From: Telluria antibiotica
GTDB lineage: Bacteria > Pseudomonadota > Gammaproteobacteria > Burkholderiales > Burkholderiaceae_D
Direction of reading: 5' to 3'
DNA: 45,088 bases
Assembly: GCF_011682055.1 (NCBI RefSeq)
Contig: NZ_JAAQOM010000030.1
Span: forward strand, 1-45,088
The notes under the pieces were generated by a model. The model was given only the letters and a program-made list of their open reading frames with translations. It did no database searches and was not told where the DNA came from. Position 1 is the stretch's first letter, and every line of letters starts with the position of its first letter. Shown here piece by piece: positions 1 to 8,309 of this stretch. The translations under genes and the position numbers were made by a program.

Positions 1-1
1 G

Positions 2-46
2 ATCAAGGCTCTCAAGAAATTCGGTCTGATCGACCAACCTGCCTGA
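2..46 (+). CDS. Possible C-terminal tail of an upstream gene (partial)
   Basis: The first bases read in one frame as a 14-residue tail ending in FGLIDQPA and a TGA at 44-46. The composition is protein-like, and no open frame on either strand covers the next 400 bases convincingly, so this is probably the end of a gene that begins before the window. Fourteen residues are too few to name a family, and the reading could be chance. Confidence 0.3.
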   Translation: MKALKKFGLIDQPA

Positions 47-452
47 GTCGCGAGCTGCACAATTTTTGATGGCCTACCCCGGCCAGGCATCCGCACGTCT
101 TTTGGATACGTTCTTTCACGTTACGGAGAATGTCGTGGGGCGCACTCTCCGAGCCCATGACCATGTGATTGCCGTAGGGTGGGCTCCCCGAGCCCACCAT
201 TGCGCGGCCACCCGGGCAGACGTATGGACGTCCCGTGCGCCACGTTGTCACTGCCGTCGTTATGATATTGCCATTAAGCCCAATCCCCTCGGCATCTGGG
301 TCATCTTGCCGCGTTAAATGGTCCTTCGGAGACACTTTGTTCTCCAGGTATCAACGGACCTTCTCGCGCGGAAAATGTATTTTTTTTCACAGCCGTTCCA
401 GCTTATGCATTTGCGCATAGAATGACCGCTTTCGGACTCGGAAGCGATCAGT
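47..452. other. Intergenic region upstream of the hybrid kinase
   Basis: About 400 bases without a convincing gene. It holds one clear and one decayed copy of the hairpin repeat (133-198) and a T-rich stretch near 370-390. A GGAAG at 440-444 lies eight bases before the ATG at 453 and fits a ribosome binding site for the kinase. Short open frames on both strands here have no protein-like features. No good promoter could be assigned. Confidence 0.5.
133..198. repeat. CGTAGGGTGGGC hairpin repeat, one clear copy and one decayed copy
   Basis: The clear copy at 173-198 starts CGTAGGGTGGGC and closes with GAGCCCACC; the arms GGGCTC and GAGCCC pair around a short C-rich loop. An imperfect version, containing CTCCGAGCCCA, lies just upstream around 133-158. 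The family recurs at seven other places in this window. Confidence 0.75.
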
Positions 453-3101
453 ATGGAAGCAGCGACGCGCGACTTTCATCTCCTCGACAGTACAGGCGCC
501 GTCCGCGCCGGCTACCACGTCCATGACTGGTCGTCGTCCCCGCTCGGCCCGCCGGACCAGTGGAGTCCCGCACTGCGCAATGCGGTCAGCCTGATCCTCG
601 AATCCGAATTCCCCATGTACGTTGCATGGGGTCCTCAGCTGGCGCTGCTCTACAACGCCGCCTTCATTCCCCTCCTCGACGGCACGCATCCCGCTGCGCT
701 CGGCCGGCCGCTGGCCCAGGTCTGGCCCGACCGCTGGCCCTGCCTGAAACCGCTCGTCGAGCGTGCGCTCGCCGGCCACGCGACGTACGGCGAGGACGTG
801 CCGAGCCCCGTCGACCGCGACGGCAAGCCGTACGACGCCTGGTTCACGCTCGCGTATTCCCCCGTCCGCGACGAAGCCGGCACCGTGCGCGGCATGCTGT
901 GCGTGACGAGCGAGACGACGCAGCGCGTCCAGCTGGAACGGCGCCACGCCGTGCAACTGCAGGTCGTCGACAGCCTGCGCCGCCTGCACCACCCGTCCGA
1001 CATCATCGAAAGCGCGTGCACCCTGCTCGGCAAGCACCTGGAACTCGAACGCGCCTGCTATGTTGAAACGGACGAGGCCGACGGCAGCTTCGAAGTCATG
1101 CACGACTGGGCCCGCGACGCGGGTACCCCGCTCATCGGCCGGCGCGCCCGCCTCGACGATTTCGGCCCGCAGGCGCTCGCGCTGCTGCGCACGGGCTCGC
1201 CGCTGGCCGTGCGCGACGCGATGGCCGACCCGCGCCTGCCCGCGCGCGGGGAGCGCTATGCGGCGGCCGGCGCGCGGGCGATCCTCGTCGTGCCCAAGAT
1301 CCGGCGCGGCCAGCTCGTGGCGGCCCTCGTCGGCTACGCCACGCAGGCGCGCGACTGGAACGAGGAAGCGCAACGCCTCGCCGCCGACATCGCCGAGCGC
1401 AGCTGGGAAGCGCTCGACCGCGTGCGTGCCGAGCAGGCCTTGCGCGACGCCGTGGCACGCCAGACGACGCTCCTCGACATGAACGAGTTCCGCCTGGAAG
1501 TGTCCGACCTGCTGCGCCGCCTGAACGACCCGGCGCAGATCTTCACGCAGACGGGCGCCATGCTGGGCCGCTTCCTGCAGGCGAGCCGCGTGCTGTACGG
1601 CGACTACGACGCCGACAAGCAGCTCGTCACCTTCCACTCGAACTACACGGACGGCATCGTCGCCGAGTTGAATGGCACGTTCCCCGCCGCCCTGTTCGGC
1701 ACGGCGAACCTCGCGTCGCTGGGCCAGGCCACGTGGGTGTCGAGCGACCTGCAACGCGACCCGCGCACGAGCGGCGCCGACATCTGGCCGAACTACGGGG
1801 CGCTGCAGATCCGGTCCGCCGTCGTCGTGCCGCTGAACCGTAACGGCGCGCTGACCTCGTGCCTGTTCATTCACGACAACCTGCCCCGGCTGTGGAGCGC
1901 CGACATCGTGCGCCTCATCGAGGACGTCGCCGAGCGCGCCTGGAGCGCCGTCGAACGCGTGCGCGCGGAGGACGCGCTGCGCCTGGCCGACCGCCGCAAG
2001 GACGAGTTCCTCGCGATGCTCGCGCACGAGCTGCGCAACCCGCTGGCGCCGATCTCGGCCGCCGCGCAGCTGTTGACCCTGGGCCCGCCGGACAACGCCC
2101 GCATCGAGCGCACGAGCGCCATCATCGCGCGCCAGGTCGCGCACATGACGGGCCTGATCGACGACCTGCTCGACGTCTCGCGCGTCACGCGCGGCCTCGT
2201 CGTGCTGGCGCGCGAGCAGGTCGACCTGCGCCGCGTGATCGGCGACGCCGTCGAACAGGTGCGCCCGCTGATCGAGGCACGCCGCCACCAGCTGGCGCTG
2301 CACCTGTCGACGGAGCCCGCGATCGTCGAAGGCGATCCGAAACGCCTCGTGCAGGTCGTCGCCAACCTGCTGAACAACGCGGCCAAGTACACGCACGAGG
2401 ACGGCCGGCTGTCGATCTGGATGGGCATCACGCCGGAGCAGGTGCTCGTCTCCGTGTCCGACAACGGCATCGGCATCTCGGCCGAACTGCTGCCCACCGT
2501 GTTCGAGCTGTTCTCGCAGGCCGAGCGCACGCCCGACCGCTCGCAGGGCGGCCTGGGCCTGGGCCTCGCGCTCGTGAAAAGCCTCGTGGAACTGCATGGC
2601 GGCATGGTGACGGCGGCAAGCAAGGGCCGCAACCACGGCAGCGAATTCACGATCCGCCTGCCGCGCGTGCACACGGCGGCCGCGCCGGCCGGCGGCGCGG
2701 ATGCGTCCGGCACGCCGGCGCCCGGCGCCGCGAAGGGATTGTCGCTGATGCTCGTGGACGACAACGTCGACGCCGCCATGACCCTGGGCCTGCTGCTGGA
2801 ATCGGGCGGCCACCACGTGACGGTGATGCACAACCCGTGCGACGCGTTGCAGCGGGCCGCGGAGGCGCATTACGACGCCTTCCTGCTCGACATCGGCCTG
2901 CCCGGCATGAACGGCTACGAACTGGCGCGGCGCCTGCGCAAGCTGCCGGGGTGCGGCGACGCGACGCTCGTCGCGATCACGGGCTATGGCCAGCAATCGG
3001 ATCAGGCGAGTGCGGCGTATGCGGGGTTCGACAGTTATTTCGTGAAGCCGGTGGATCCGGCTGGCCTGTTCGCGTTATTGGACCGCGTGGCGCAACGATG
3101 A
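453..3101 (+). CDS. Hybrid sensor histidine kinase (PAS-GAF-GAF-HisKA-HATPase-REC)
   Basis: An 882-residue cytoplasmic hybrid kinase with no membrane segment. Order of domains: a PAS-like sensor with the family motif DWSSSPLGPP (about 20-155), two GAF-like domains (about 165-320 and 340-500), a HisKA domain with the H-box LAMLAHELRNPL and phospho-acceptor His525, an HATPase with N-box NLLNNAAKY and G-boxes DNGIGI and GGLGLGLAL, and a C-terminal receiver with acidic pair DD, phospho-acceptor Asp813 in LLDIGLPGMNG and the lysine of YFVKPV. All residues for autophosphorylation and internal phosphotransfer are present. No output regulator or Hpt gene adjoins it, so the target is unknown. A GGAAG eight bases upstream supports the ATG. 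It converges on rlmD across a repeat pair. The ligand cannot be read from the sequence. Confidence 0.9.
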   Translation: MEAATRDFHLLDSTGAVRAGYHVHDWSSSPLGPPDQWSPALRNAVSLILESEFPMYVAWGPQLALLYNAAFIPLLDGTHPAALGRPLAQVWPDRWPCLKPLVERALAGHATYGEDVPSPVDRDGKPYDAWFTLAYSPVRDEAGTVRGMLCVTSETTQRVQLERRHAVQLQVVDSLRRLHHPSDIIESACTLLGKHLELERACYVETDEADGSFEVMHDWARDAGTPLIGRRARLDDFGPQALALLRTGSPLAVRDAMADPRLPARGERYAAAGARAILVVPKIRRGQLVAALVGYATQARDWNEEAQRLAADIAERSWEALDRVRAEQALRDAVARQTTLLDMNEFRLEVSDLLRRLNDPAQIFTQTGAMLGRFLQASRVLYGDYDADKQLVTFHSNYTDGIVAELNGTFPAALFGTANLASLGQATWVSSDLQRDPRTSGADIWPNYGALQIRSAVVVPLNRNGALTSCLFIHDNLPRLWSADIVRLIEDVAERAWSAVERVRAEDALRLADRRKDEFLAMLAHELRNPLAPISAAAQLLTLGPPDNARIERTSAIIARQVAHMTGLIDDLLDVSRVTRGLVVLAREQVDLRRVIGDAVEQVRPLIEARRHQLALHLSTEPAIVEGDPKRLVQVVANLLNNAAKYTHEDGRLSIWMGITPEQVLVSVSDNGIGISAELLPTVFELFSQAERTPDRSQGGLGLGLALVKSLVELHGGMVTAASKGRNHGSEFTIRLPRVHTAAAPAGGADASGTPAPGAAKGLSLMLVDDNVDAAMTLGLLLESGGHHVTVMHNPCDALQRAAEAHYDAFLLDIGLPGMNGYELARRLRKLPGCGDATLVAITGYGQQSDQASAAYAGFDSYFVKPVDPAGLFALLDRVAQR

Positions 3102-3127
3102 CGTAACGCCGGCACGTCGCAAACCTC

Positions 3128-3196
3128 CGCGTGGGCACGGGGTGCCCACCCTACGCAATGTCAAACGCCGTAGGGTGGGCGGCCTCCGCCCACGCG
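3128..3196. repeat. Paired hairpin repeat between convergent genes
   Basis: Two copies face each other: 3128-3155 reads CGCGTGGGCAC ... CCCACCCTACG and 3169-3196 reads CGTAGGGTGGGC ... GCCCACGCG. The inner stems differ (GGGCAC/GTGCCC and GGGCGG/CCGCCC) but each is self-complementary. The pair fills most of the 105-base gap between the 3' ends of the kinase gene and rlmD and may act as a bidirectional transcript end. Confidence 0.85.
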
Positions 3197-3206
3197 AATG
3201 TTCACG

Positions 3207-4592
3207 TTATTCGGCGACTTCCGGCGCCGCGAATTCGCGCGGCTGGAAGTGTTCGAGGCGCTCGAACACGCCGATCGATTCCACGTGCGACGTGTGCGGG
3301 AACATGTTCGCCACGCCGGCCTTCTTCAGCACATAGCCCGCGCGGTGCGTGAGGATGCCCGCGTCGCGCGCCAGCGTCGACGGGCTGCACGACACGTACA
3401 CGATCCGCTGCGGCATCAGCTCGGGATGCGTCAGGCGCAGTTCCGCGAGCGCGATCGCCAGCGCGACGGCACCGTCGCGCGGCGGGTCGACGAGCATGCG
3501 GTCGAACTTGCCGAGCGCGATCAGGTCGTCCTTCGTCACCTCGAACAGATTGCGCGTGTAGAACGTCGTCTTGTCGGCGAGGCCGTTGGCGCGGGCGTTT
3601 TCCAGCGCGCGCGTCGTCAGCGCCGTGCTGCCTTCGATACCGACGACTTCCTTCGCCTGCGTCGCCAGCGGCAAGGTGAAATTGCCGAGGCCGCAGAACA
3701 GATCGGCCACGCGATCGGTCGGCTGCACGTCGAGCAGCGTGAGCGCCTTGTGCACGAGCAGGCGGTTGATCTGGTGATTGACTTGCGTGAAATCGGTCGG
3801 CTTGAAGGGCATCCTGATGCCGAACTCGGGCAGCGTGTAGTACAGCTCCTTTCCCGGCGGGTAGAACGGCGCCGCCGTGTCCGGGCCCTTCGGCTGCAGC
3901 CACCACTGGATGTTCCACTCGTCGGCAAACGCTTTTACCAGCACCTCGTCGGCGGGGCTCAAAGGCGCCATGATGCGCAGCACGAGCACGGTCGTCTCTT
4001 CGCCGACGGCGATCTCGATCTGCGGCATCTGCTGGTAGATCGACAGCGCGCGCACCAGCTCGCGCAGCGGCACGAGCATGGCGGACAGATGATCCGGCAG
4101 GATCTCGCAGCTCGTCATGTCGGCCACGTACGACGAGTGCCGTTCGTGGAAGCCGACCAGCACCGTGCCCTTCTTCGCCACGTAGCGCACGGACAGGCGC
4201 GCGCGGTAGCGGTAGTCCCACGTGGGGCCGTACATCGGGCGCATGATGTTCTCGGCCTTCGTCTTCCCGATGTGCCACAGGTTGTCTTCCAGGACGCGCT
4301 GCTTCATCGCGACCTGGGCCGACGGCTCGAGGTGCTGCATCGAGCAGCCGCCGCAATGCCAGAAGTGCGGGCACTTCGGCTCGACGCGCATGCTGGACGG
4401 CTTCTGCAGGGTGACCATGCGGCCCGATTCCCAGTTCTTCTTCTTGCGCAGCGTCTCGAAGCTGACGCGCTCGCCCGGCAGCGCGCCCTCGACGAAGATC
4501 ACTTTGCCTGGCGTGCCGTCCTCGTTCTCCAGGTGGCCGACGCCGCGCGCGTCCATGTCGAGGGATTTGATGTTGATGAAGGTTTCTTGCAT
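3207..4592 (-). CDS. rlmD: 23S rRNA (uracil-1939 C5)-methyltransferase RlmD (RumA)
   Basis: A 461-residue SAM-dependent RNA methyltransferase that makes m5U1939 in 23S rRNA. An N-terminal TRAM-like RNA-binding domain (about 1-65) precedes the iron-sulfur cysteines C74, C80, C83 and C162, the same positions as in E. coli RumA. The Rossmann part carries the SAM loop ADLFCGLGNF, the base-binding MLVDPPRDG, and the catalytic cysteine in IVYVSCSPSTLARD (about residue 402). The length is normal for the family. It lies 63 bases downstream of rpoS on the same strand and could be read through from the rpoS operon, although nothing links the functions. The ATG at 4592 gives the expected N-terminus. Confidence 0.95.
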   Translation of the reverse strand: MQETFINIKSLDMDARGVGHLENEDGTPGKVIFVEGALPGERVSFETLRKKKNWESGRMVTLQKPSSMRVEPKCPHFWHCGGCSMQHLEPSAQVAMKQRVLEDNLWHIGKTKAENIMRPMYGPTWDYRYRARLSVRYVAKKGTVLVGFHERHSSYVADMTSCEILPDHLSAMLVPLRELVRALSIYQQMPQIEIAVGEETTVLVLRIMAPLSPADEVLVKAFADEWNIQWWLQPKGPDTAAPFYPPGKELYYTLPEFGIRMPFKPTDFTQVNHQINRLLVHKALTLLDVQPTDRVADLFCGLGNFTLPLATQAKEVVGIEGSTALTTRALENARANGLADKTTFYTRNLFEVTKDDLIALGKFDRMLVDPPRDGAVALAIALAELRLTHPELMPQRIVYVSCSPSTLARDAGILTHRAGYVLKKAGVANMFPHTSHVESIGVFERLEHFQPREFAAPEVAE

Positions 4593-4655
4593 GGGGATAG
4601 AAGAAGCAAAACGGGAAGACCAGACAGCGGGAGACCTATTCAGGCCAGCCGGGCA

Positions 4656-5669
4656 TCATAGCAAGGAATCGCGGACGACGCCACGGGCGGCCATGGCCCG
4701 CTTCAGTTTGACGAGGGCTTCCTGCTGGATCTGGCGCACGCGCTCGCGCGTCACGCCCATCTCCTCGGCCAGCGTTTCCAACGTGGCGGGATCGTCATTG
4801 TCGAGGCCGAAGCGGCGCATGACGACGAGGCGCTGCTTGTCCGGCAGCTTCTGCAGCCAGTCGCGCACGAGCACCATCATCTCGTGCTGCTCCGCGTGGG
4901 TGTCGGGGCTGACGTCGCCCTCGTCCGGCAGCATGTCCATCAGGCTGCTCTGCGGATCGTTGTCGAGGGGCGCGTCGAGCGACGTCGCATGCTCGGACAG
5001 CGCAAGGATGTCCTGCACTTCTTCCACGGGCCGGCCGACGAGGCTCGCGATGTCTTCCGCGCTCGCTTCCTTGCCGTCGTGGTGCTGGGCTTCCAGGTGA
5101 TACTTCGCGCGCAGCACCTGGTTCAGCTCGCGCACCATGTGCACGGGCAGCCGCACGGTGCGGGCCTGGTTCATGATCGCGCGCTCGATGCTCTGGCGGA
5201 TCCACCACGTGGCGTACGTGGAAAAGCGGAAGCCCCGCTCCGGCTCGAACTTGTCGATGGCGCGCATCAGCCCGATATTGCCCTCTTCGATGAGGTCGAG
5301 CAGCACGACGCCGCGGTTGATGTAGTGCTTGGCGATGGAGACGACGAGCCGGAGGTTATGCTCGATCATCTTCTGGCGCGCATTGAAGTCGCCCGCCTTG
5401 GCCAGGGTGGCGTGATGCACTTCCTGCTCGGCGCTGAGCAGCGGCTTGGCGCCGATCCGGTTCAGGTAGTGCTGCGTGGTGTCGGTCGAGAGCTCGGCCT
5501 GCAGCACGCTCTTGAGTTCGTCGACAGTGTCGGCGACGGTCACCACCGCGCCGTCCGGCAGCATCTCGGCGCGCTCGACGCCGTCGGCCCCGAACTCGCC
5601 GTCGTCCAGCGGCTCGTCCGGATTGTCTTCCGGCGTGTCGTGGTCCAGCGGATCGGGGGGCAGCGTCAT
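4656..5669 (-). CDS. rpoS: RNA polymerase sigma factor RpoS
   Basis: A 337-residue group 2 sigma-70 factor, the general stress and stationary-phase sigma. The N-terminal 50 residues are acidic and variable. Region 1.2 starts near DTTQHYLNRIG, region 2 contains NLRLVVSIAKHYINRG, DLIEEGNIGLMRAIDKFE and the -10 recognition helix FRFSTYATWWIRQSIERA, region 3 follows with RLPVHMVRELN, and region 4 ends with the -35 recognition helix-turn-helix GVTRERVRQIQQEAL. It is the last gene of surE-pcm-nlpD-rpoS and starts nine bases after the nlpD stop. In other proteobacteria the main rpoS promoter lies inside nlpD; no promoter could be fixed here by eye. Confidence 0.96.
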   Translation of the reverse strand: MTLPPDPLDHDTPEDNPDEPLDDGEFGADGVERAEMLPDGAVVTVADTVDELKSVLQAELSTDTTQHYLNRIGAKPLLSAEQEVHHATLAKAGDFNARQKMIEHNLRLVVSIAKHYINRGVVLLDLIEEGNIGLMRAIDKFEPERGFRFSTYATWWIRQSIERAIMNQARTVRLPVHMVRELNQVLRAKYHLEAQHHDGKEASAEDIASLVGRPVEEVQDILALSEHATSLDAPLDNDPQSSLMDMLPDEGDVSPDTHAEQHEMMVLVRDWLQKLPDKQRLVVMRRFGLDNDDPATLETLAEEMGVTRERVRQIQQEALVKLKRAMAARGVVRDSLL

Positions 5670-5678
5670 CGGCTCTCT

Positions 5679-6569
5679 CTAGCGACTGGGCAGGAACTTG
5701 GCCGGATCGACCGGCTTGCCCTGCTGGCGTATCTCGAAATGCAGTTTGACCCCGTCGGCATCCGAATCGCCCATTTCAGCAATCGGCTGGCCCTTGGTCA
5801 CGTTCTGACCTTCCTTGACCAGGATGGTGCGGTTGTGTGCGTACGCCGACAACAGGCTGTTGCTGTGCTTAACAATCACGAGATTACCATATCCGCGGAT
5901 GCCGCTGCCCGCGTACATCACCTTCCCGGAGCCGGCCGCCATCACCTGCTGGCCCATCTTGCCCGCGATATCGATGCCCTTGTTCTTGCCTTCGTCAAAG
6001 GTGGCGATGATCTTGCCGTCGGACGGCCACATCCAGCTCAGTTTCTCGTCGTCGTTCGCGGTCACGGTCGTGCCCGGCGTGACGCCGGCCGTGACGACCT
6101 TCTCCGCCTTCGGATTGTCTTCCTTGGCCAGGTTCGCCTCGCTGTACGGCTTCTTGGCGCCGCTCGGCTCGGTCTTCTTCGGCACGGCCGGCACCTTCTC
6201 GACGCCCGGCATCGTGACGGGCGACGTGACGACGCCGTTCGCGGTGCGCTCGGGCTGCGCCACTTTCAGCACTTGCCCGACCTTGATGTCGTCCGGATCG
6301 GCCAGGTTGTTCCAGGCGACGAGGTCGCGGTAGTTCTGGCCGTGGTCGAGCGCGATGCGCAGCAGCGTGTCGCCGCGGCGCACGGTGTACGTGCCGCGCG
6401 CGTCCGGTTTCGCCTCCTCGACGGCCGGTGCCGGTTGCGGGCGCGGGCGGAACGAGGAAGCGGTCGGGGCCGGTCGGTCGATGACGGGGGCTACGCGGGT
6501 CTCGGTACTGCAGGCGGACAGGATGCCGAGACTGAGGATCAACAGGGCTAAGCGGGGTGTGGGTTTCAT
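5679..6569 (-). CDS. nlpD: Murein hydrolase activator NlpD (LysM + degenerate M23)
   Basis: A 296-residue outer-membrane lipoprotein. A short signal peptide ends in the lipobox LSAC with lipidated Cys20. A LysM peptidoglycan-binding domain (YTVRRGDTLLRIALDHG, about 58-105) is joined by a linker to a C-terminal LytM/M23 fold (about 190-290). The zinc-ligand motifs are broken: the usual HxGxD reads NKGID and the usual HxH reads KLH. This loss is typical of NlpD/EnvC proteins that do not cut murein but switch on amidases such as AmiC at the septum. It is the third gene of the surE operon, 32 bases after pcm and 9 before rpoS. Confidence 0.93.
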   Translation of the reverse strand: MKPTPRLALLILSLGILSACSTETRVAPVIDRPAPTASSFRPRPQPAPAVEEAKPDARGTYTVRRGDTLLRIALDHGQNYRDLVAWNNLADPDDIKVGQVLKVAQPERTANGVVTSPVTMPGVEKVPAVPKKTEPSGAKKPYSEANLAKEDNPKAEKVVTAGVTPGTTVTANDDEKLSWMWPSDGKIIATFDEGKNKGIDIAGKMGQQVMAAGSGKVMYAGSGIRGYGNLVIVKHSNSLLSAYAHNRTILVKEGQNVTKGQPIAEMGDSDADGVKLHFEIRQQGKPVDPAKFLPSR

Positions 6570-6601
6570 TCTCTCTTTAATTCTTTACAACATTCTGGCA
6601 C

Positions 6602-7471
6602 TCAAGCGGTGCCTGGCCGCAGCGGGACGAAATGACAGGCTTCCAGCGTTTCGCTGGTCCATTCCGCCTTGCCGGTACGGGTAATGCGCTGCAGGTGCTG
6701 GACCTGAGCACCGACGGGCGCCACCAGGCGGGCGCCGATGGCCAACTGCTCGAGCAGTGCACGGGGCACCTCGAGACCGGCCGCCGCCAGGATAATGCCG
6801 TCGAACGGGGCCACCTGCGGGAGCCCTAGCATACCATCTCCGTACTGCAAGCGCAGATTGGCGATACGCAACGGGCGCAGGTTGGCCTTCGCCAGCTCGT
6901 GCAGCGGCTTGATCCGCTCGATGGAATACACTTCCTGTGCCACGCACGACAGCACGGCGGCCTGGTAACCGCAGCCCGTGCCGATCTCGAGCACGCGGCG
7001 CAGCGGCTGGCCGCCCTCCTTCAGCAATTCGATCATGCGCGCCACGATGTACGGCTGCGAAATCGTCTGGTTGTGGCCGATCGGCAGCGAGATGTCGACG
7101 TACGCCTGCGCCAGCATGCCCGGCTCGACGAACATATGGCGCGGCACGATTTCCAGCGCGCCCAGCACTTGCGCATCCTTGACGCCCTGGCGCGCGGCGC
7201 GGGCCGCCATCGCACGGCGCGGCGCTTCCGTCGCGGCGAGGTCGGACCGTGCCACCGTCTGCTGCGGCTGGGCCGGTGCCGGCTTCGCCTGTCCCGGCGC
7301 GCCGGGTTGCGCACCGCGCTGGCCGCCCGGCGGCTGCGCCTGGCTGTTGTTGCGCGCATTCTGCGTCGCCGTCTGCGGCGTCGCGACAGGCGCCGGCGGC
7401 GTGTTCTTGCGCGTGCTGCCACCCGTCACGGACGACAGCGGCAGGGGAAACTGGCTGCGCTTCTCGCTCAT
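6602..7471 (-). CDS. pcm: Protein-L-isoaspartate O-methyltransferase
   Basis: A 289-residue SAM-dependent methyltransferase that marks isoaspartyl residues in aged proteins for repair. The catalytic domain covers about 85-289 with LPIGHNQTISQP, the SAM motif LEIGTGCGYQAAVLS and IILAAAG. About 80 residues at the N-terminus are low-complexity, rich in Ala, Gln, Pro and Gly, and make the protein longer than the roughly 210-residue enzyme of enteric bacteria; the extension looks disordered. The ATG overlaps the surE stop (ATGA at 7468-7471), so translation is probably coupled. The surE-pcm pairing in front of nlpD-rpoS is conserved in proteobacteria. Confidence 0.94.
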   Translation of the reverse strand: MSEKRSQFPLPLSSVTGGSTRKNTPPAPVATPQTATQNARNNSQAQPPGGQRGAQPGAPGQAKPAPAQPQQTVARSDLAATEAPRRAMAARAARQGVKDAQVLGALEIVPRHMFVEPGMLAQAYVDISLPIGHNQTISQPYIVARMIELLKEGGQPLRRVLEIGTGCGYQAAVLSCVAQEVYSIERIKPLHELAKANLRPLRIANLRLQYGDGMLGLPQVAPFDGIILAAAGLEVPRALLEQLAIGARLVAPVGAQVQHLQRITRTGKAEWTSETLEACHFVPLRPGTA

Positions 7472-8205
7472 GCCAGGCCTCGCCGCAGTTGGTCGAGCTG
7501 GTCGCGATGCGTGAGGTCGACCTGGAGCGGGGTCACCGACACGCAGCCCTTGGCCGTCGCGTAGAAATCCGTGCCTTCGCCGGCATCGCGGCAGGCGCCC
7601 GGCGCGCCGATCCAGAAGATCTCGCGCCCGCGCGGGTCTTGTCCGCGGACGACAGGCTCGGACTGGTGACGCCGGCCCAGGCGCGTCGGTGTGAGCGGTC
7701 CCATCTGTTCGTACGGCAGGTTCGGGATATTTACATTCAGCAAGAACGGCGAGTCGAGCATCTCGAAGCGGCGGAGCACGATATCGCGCGCCACTCGCGC
7801 CGCGGAATCGATTTCAGCCCAGCCCCCATGAACCTGGGAAAAGGCAATCGCGGGGATGCCAAACAGATAACCTTCCGTCGCCGCGGCCACCGTGCCCGAG
7901 TACAAGGTGTCGTCGCCCATGTTCTGGCCGTTGTTGATGCCGGAGACGACCAGGTCCGGGCGCGTGTCGAGCATCCCCGTCAATGCGATGTGCACGCAGT
8001 CGGTGGGGGTGCCGTTGACAAAATAAAACCCATTGGCAGCCTTCGACACCGACAGCGGGCGGTCCAGCGACAGCGAGTTGGACGCGCCCGAACGGTTGCT
8101 GTCGGGGGCGACCACCACGATGTCGGCGACCTTTGCCAGCGCGTCGGCCAGGGCGTTGATGCCGGGGGCGAGATAGCCGTCGTCGTTACTGATAAGGATA
8201 CGCAT
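7468..8205 (-). CDS. surE: 5'/3'-nucleotidase SurE
   Basis: A 245-residue metal-dependent phosphatase acting on nucleoside 5'- and 3'-monophosphates, linked to stationary-phase survival. The N-terminal ILISNDDGY supplies the paired aspartates of the metal site, followed by VVAPDSNRSGASNSL and the asparagine of GINNGQN, all diagnostic. Length is typical. It is the first gene of surE-pcm-nlpD-rpoS and overlaps pcm by four bases. No strong ribosome binding site is seen before the ATG. The preceding gene on this strand ends about 100 bases upstream. Confidence 0.95.
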   Translation of the reverse strand: MRILISNDDGYLAPGINALADALAKVADIVVVAPDSNRSGASNSLSLDRPLSVSKAANGFYFVNGTPTDCVHIALTGMLDTRPDLVVSGINNGQNMGDDTLYSGTVAAATEGYLFGIPAIAFSQVHGGWAEIDSAARVARDIVLRRFEMLDSPFLLNVNIPNLPYEQMGPLTPTRLGRRHQSEPVVRGQDPRGREIFWIGAPGACRDAGEGTDFYATAKGCVSVTPLQVDLTHRDQLDQLRRGLA

Positions 8206-8309
8206 GCAGCGATTTTACCTGAAGCAACGACGAGATCGACCTGTCGGAATGCACATTTATTGGCGACCGGCCAGGGCGACCGGCGAGGGCCACCGGCGCG
8301 CGCGCAGGG

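Noticed and set aside
387..2996. 869-codon open frame antisense to the hybrid kinase
   Set aside because: Its product is Arg/Ala/His/Val-rich with no motifs. It is the mirror of a GC-rich gene; the plus-strand kinase has complete domains.
5679..6569. NlpD as an active murein endopeptidase
   Set aside because: Two zinc-ligand positions are changed (NKGID, KLH), as in amidase activators of this family.
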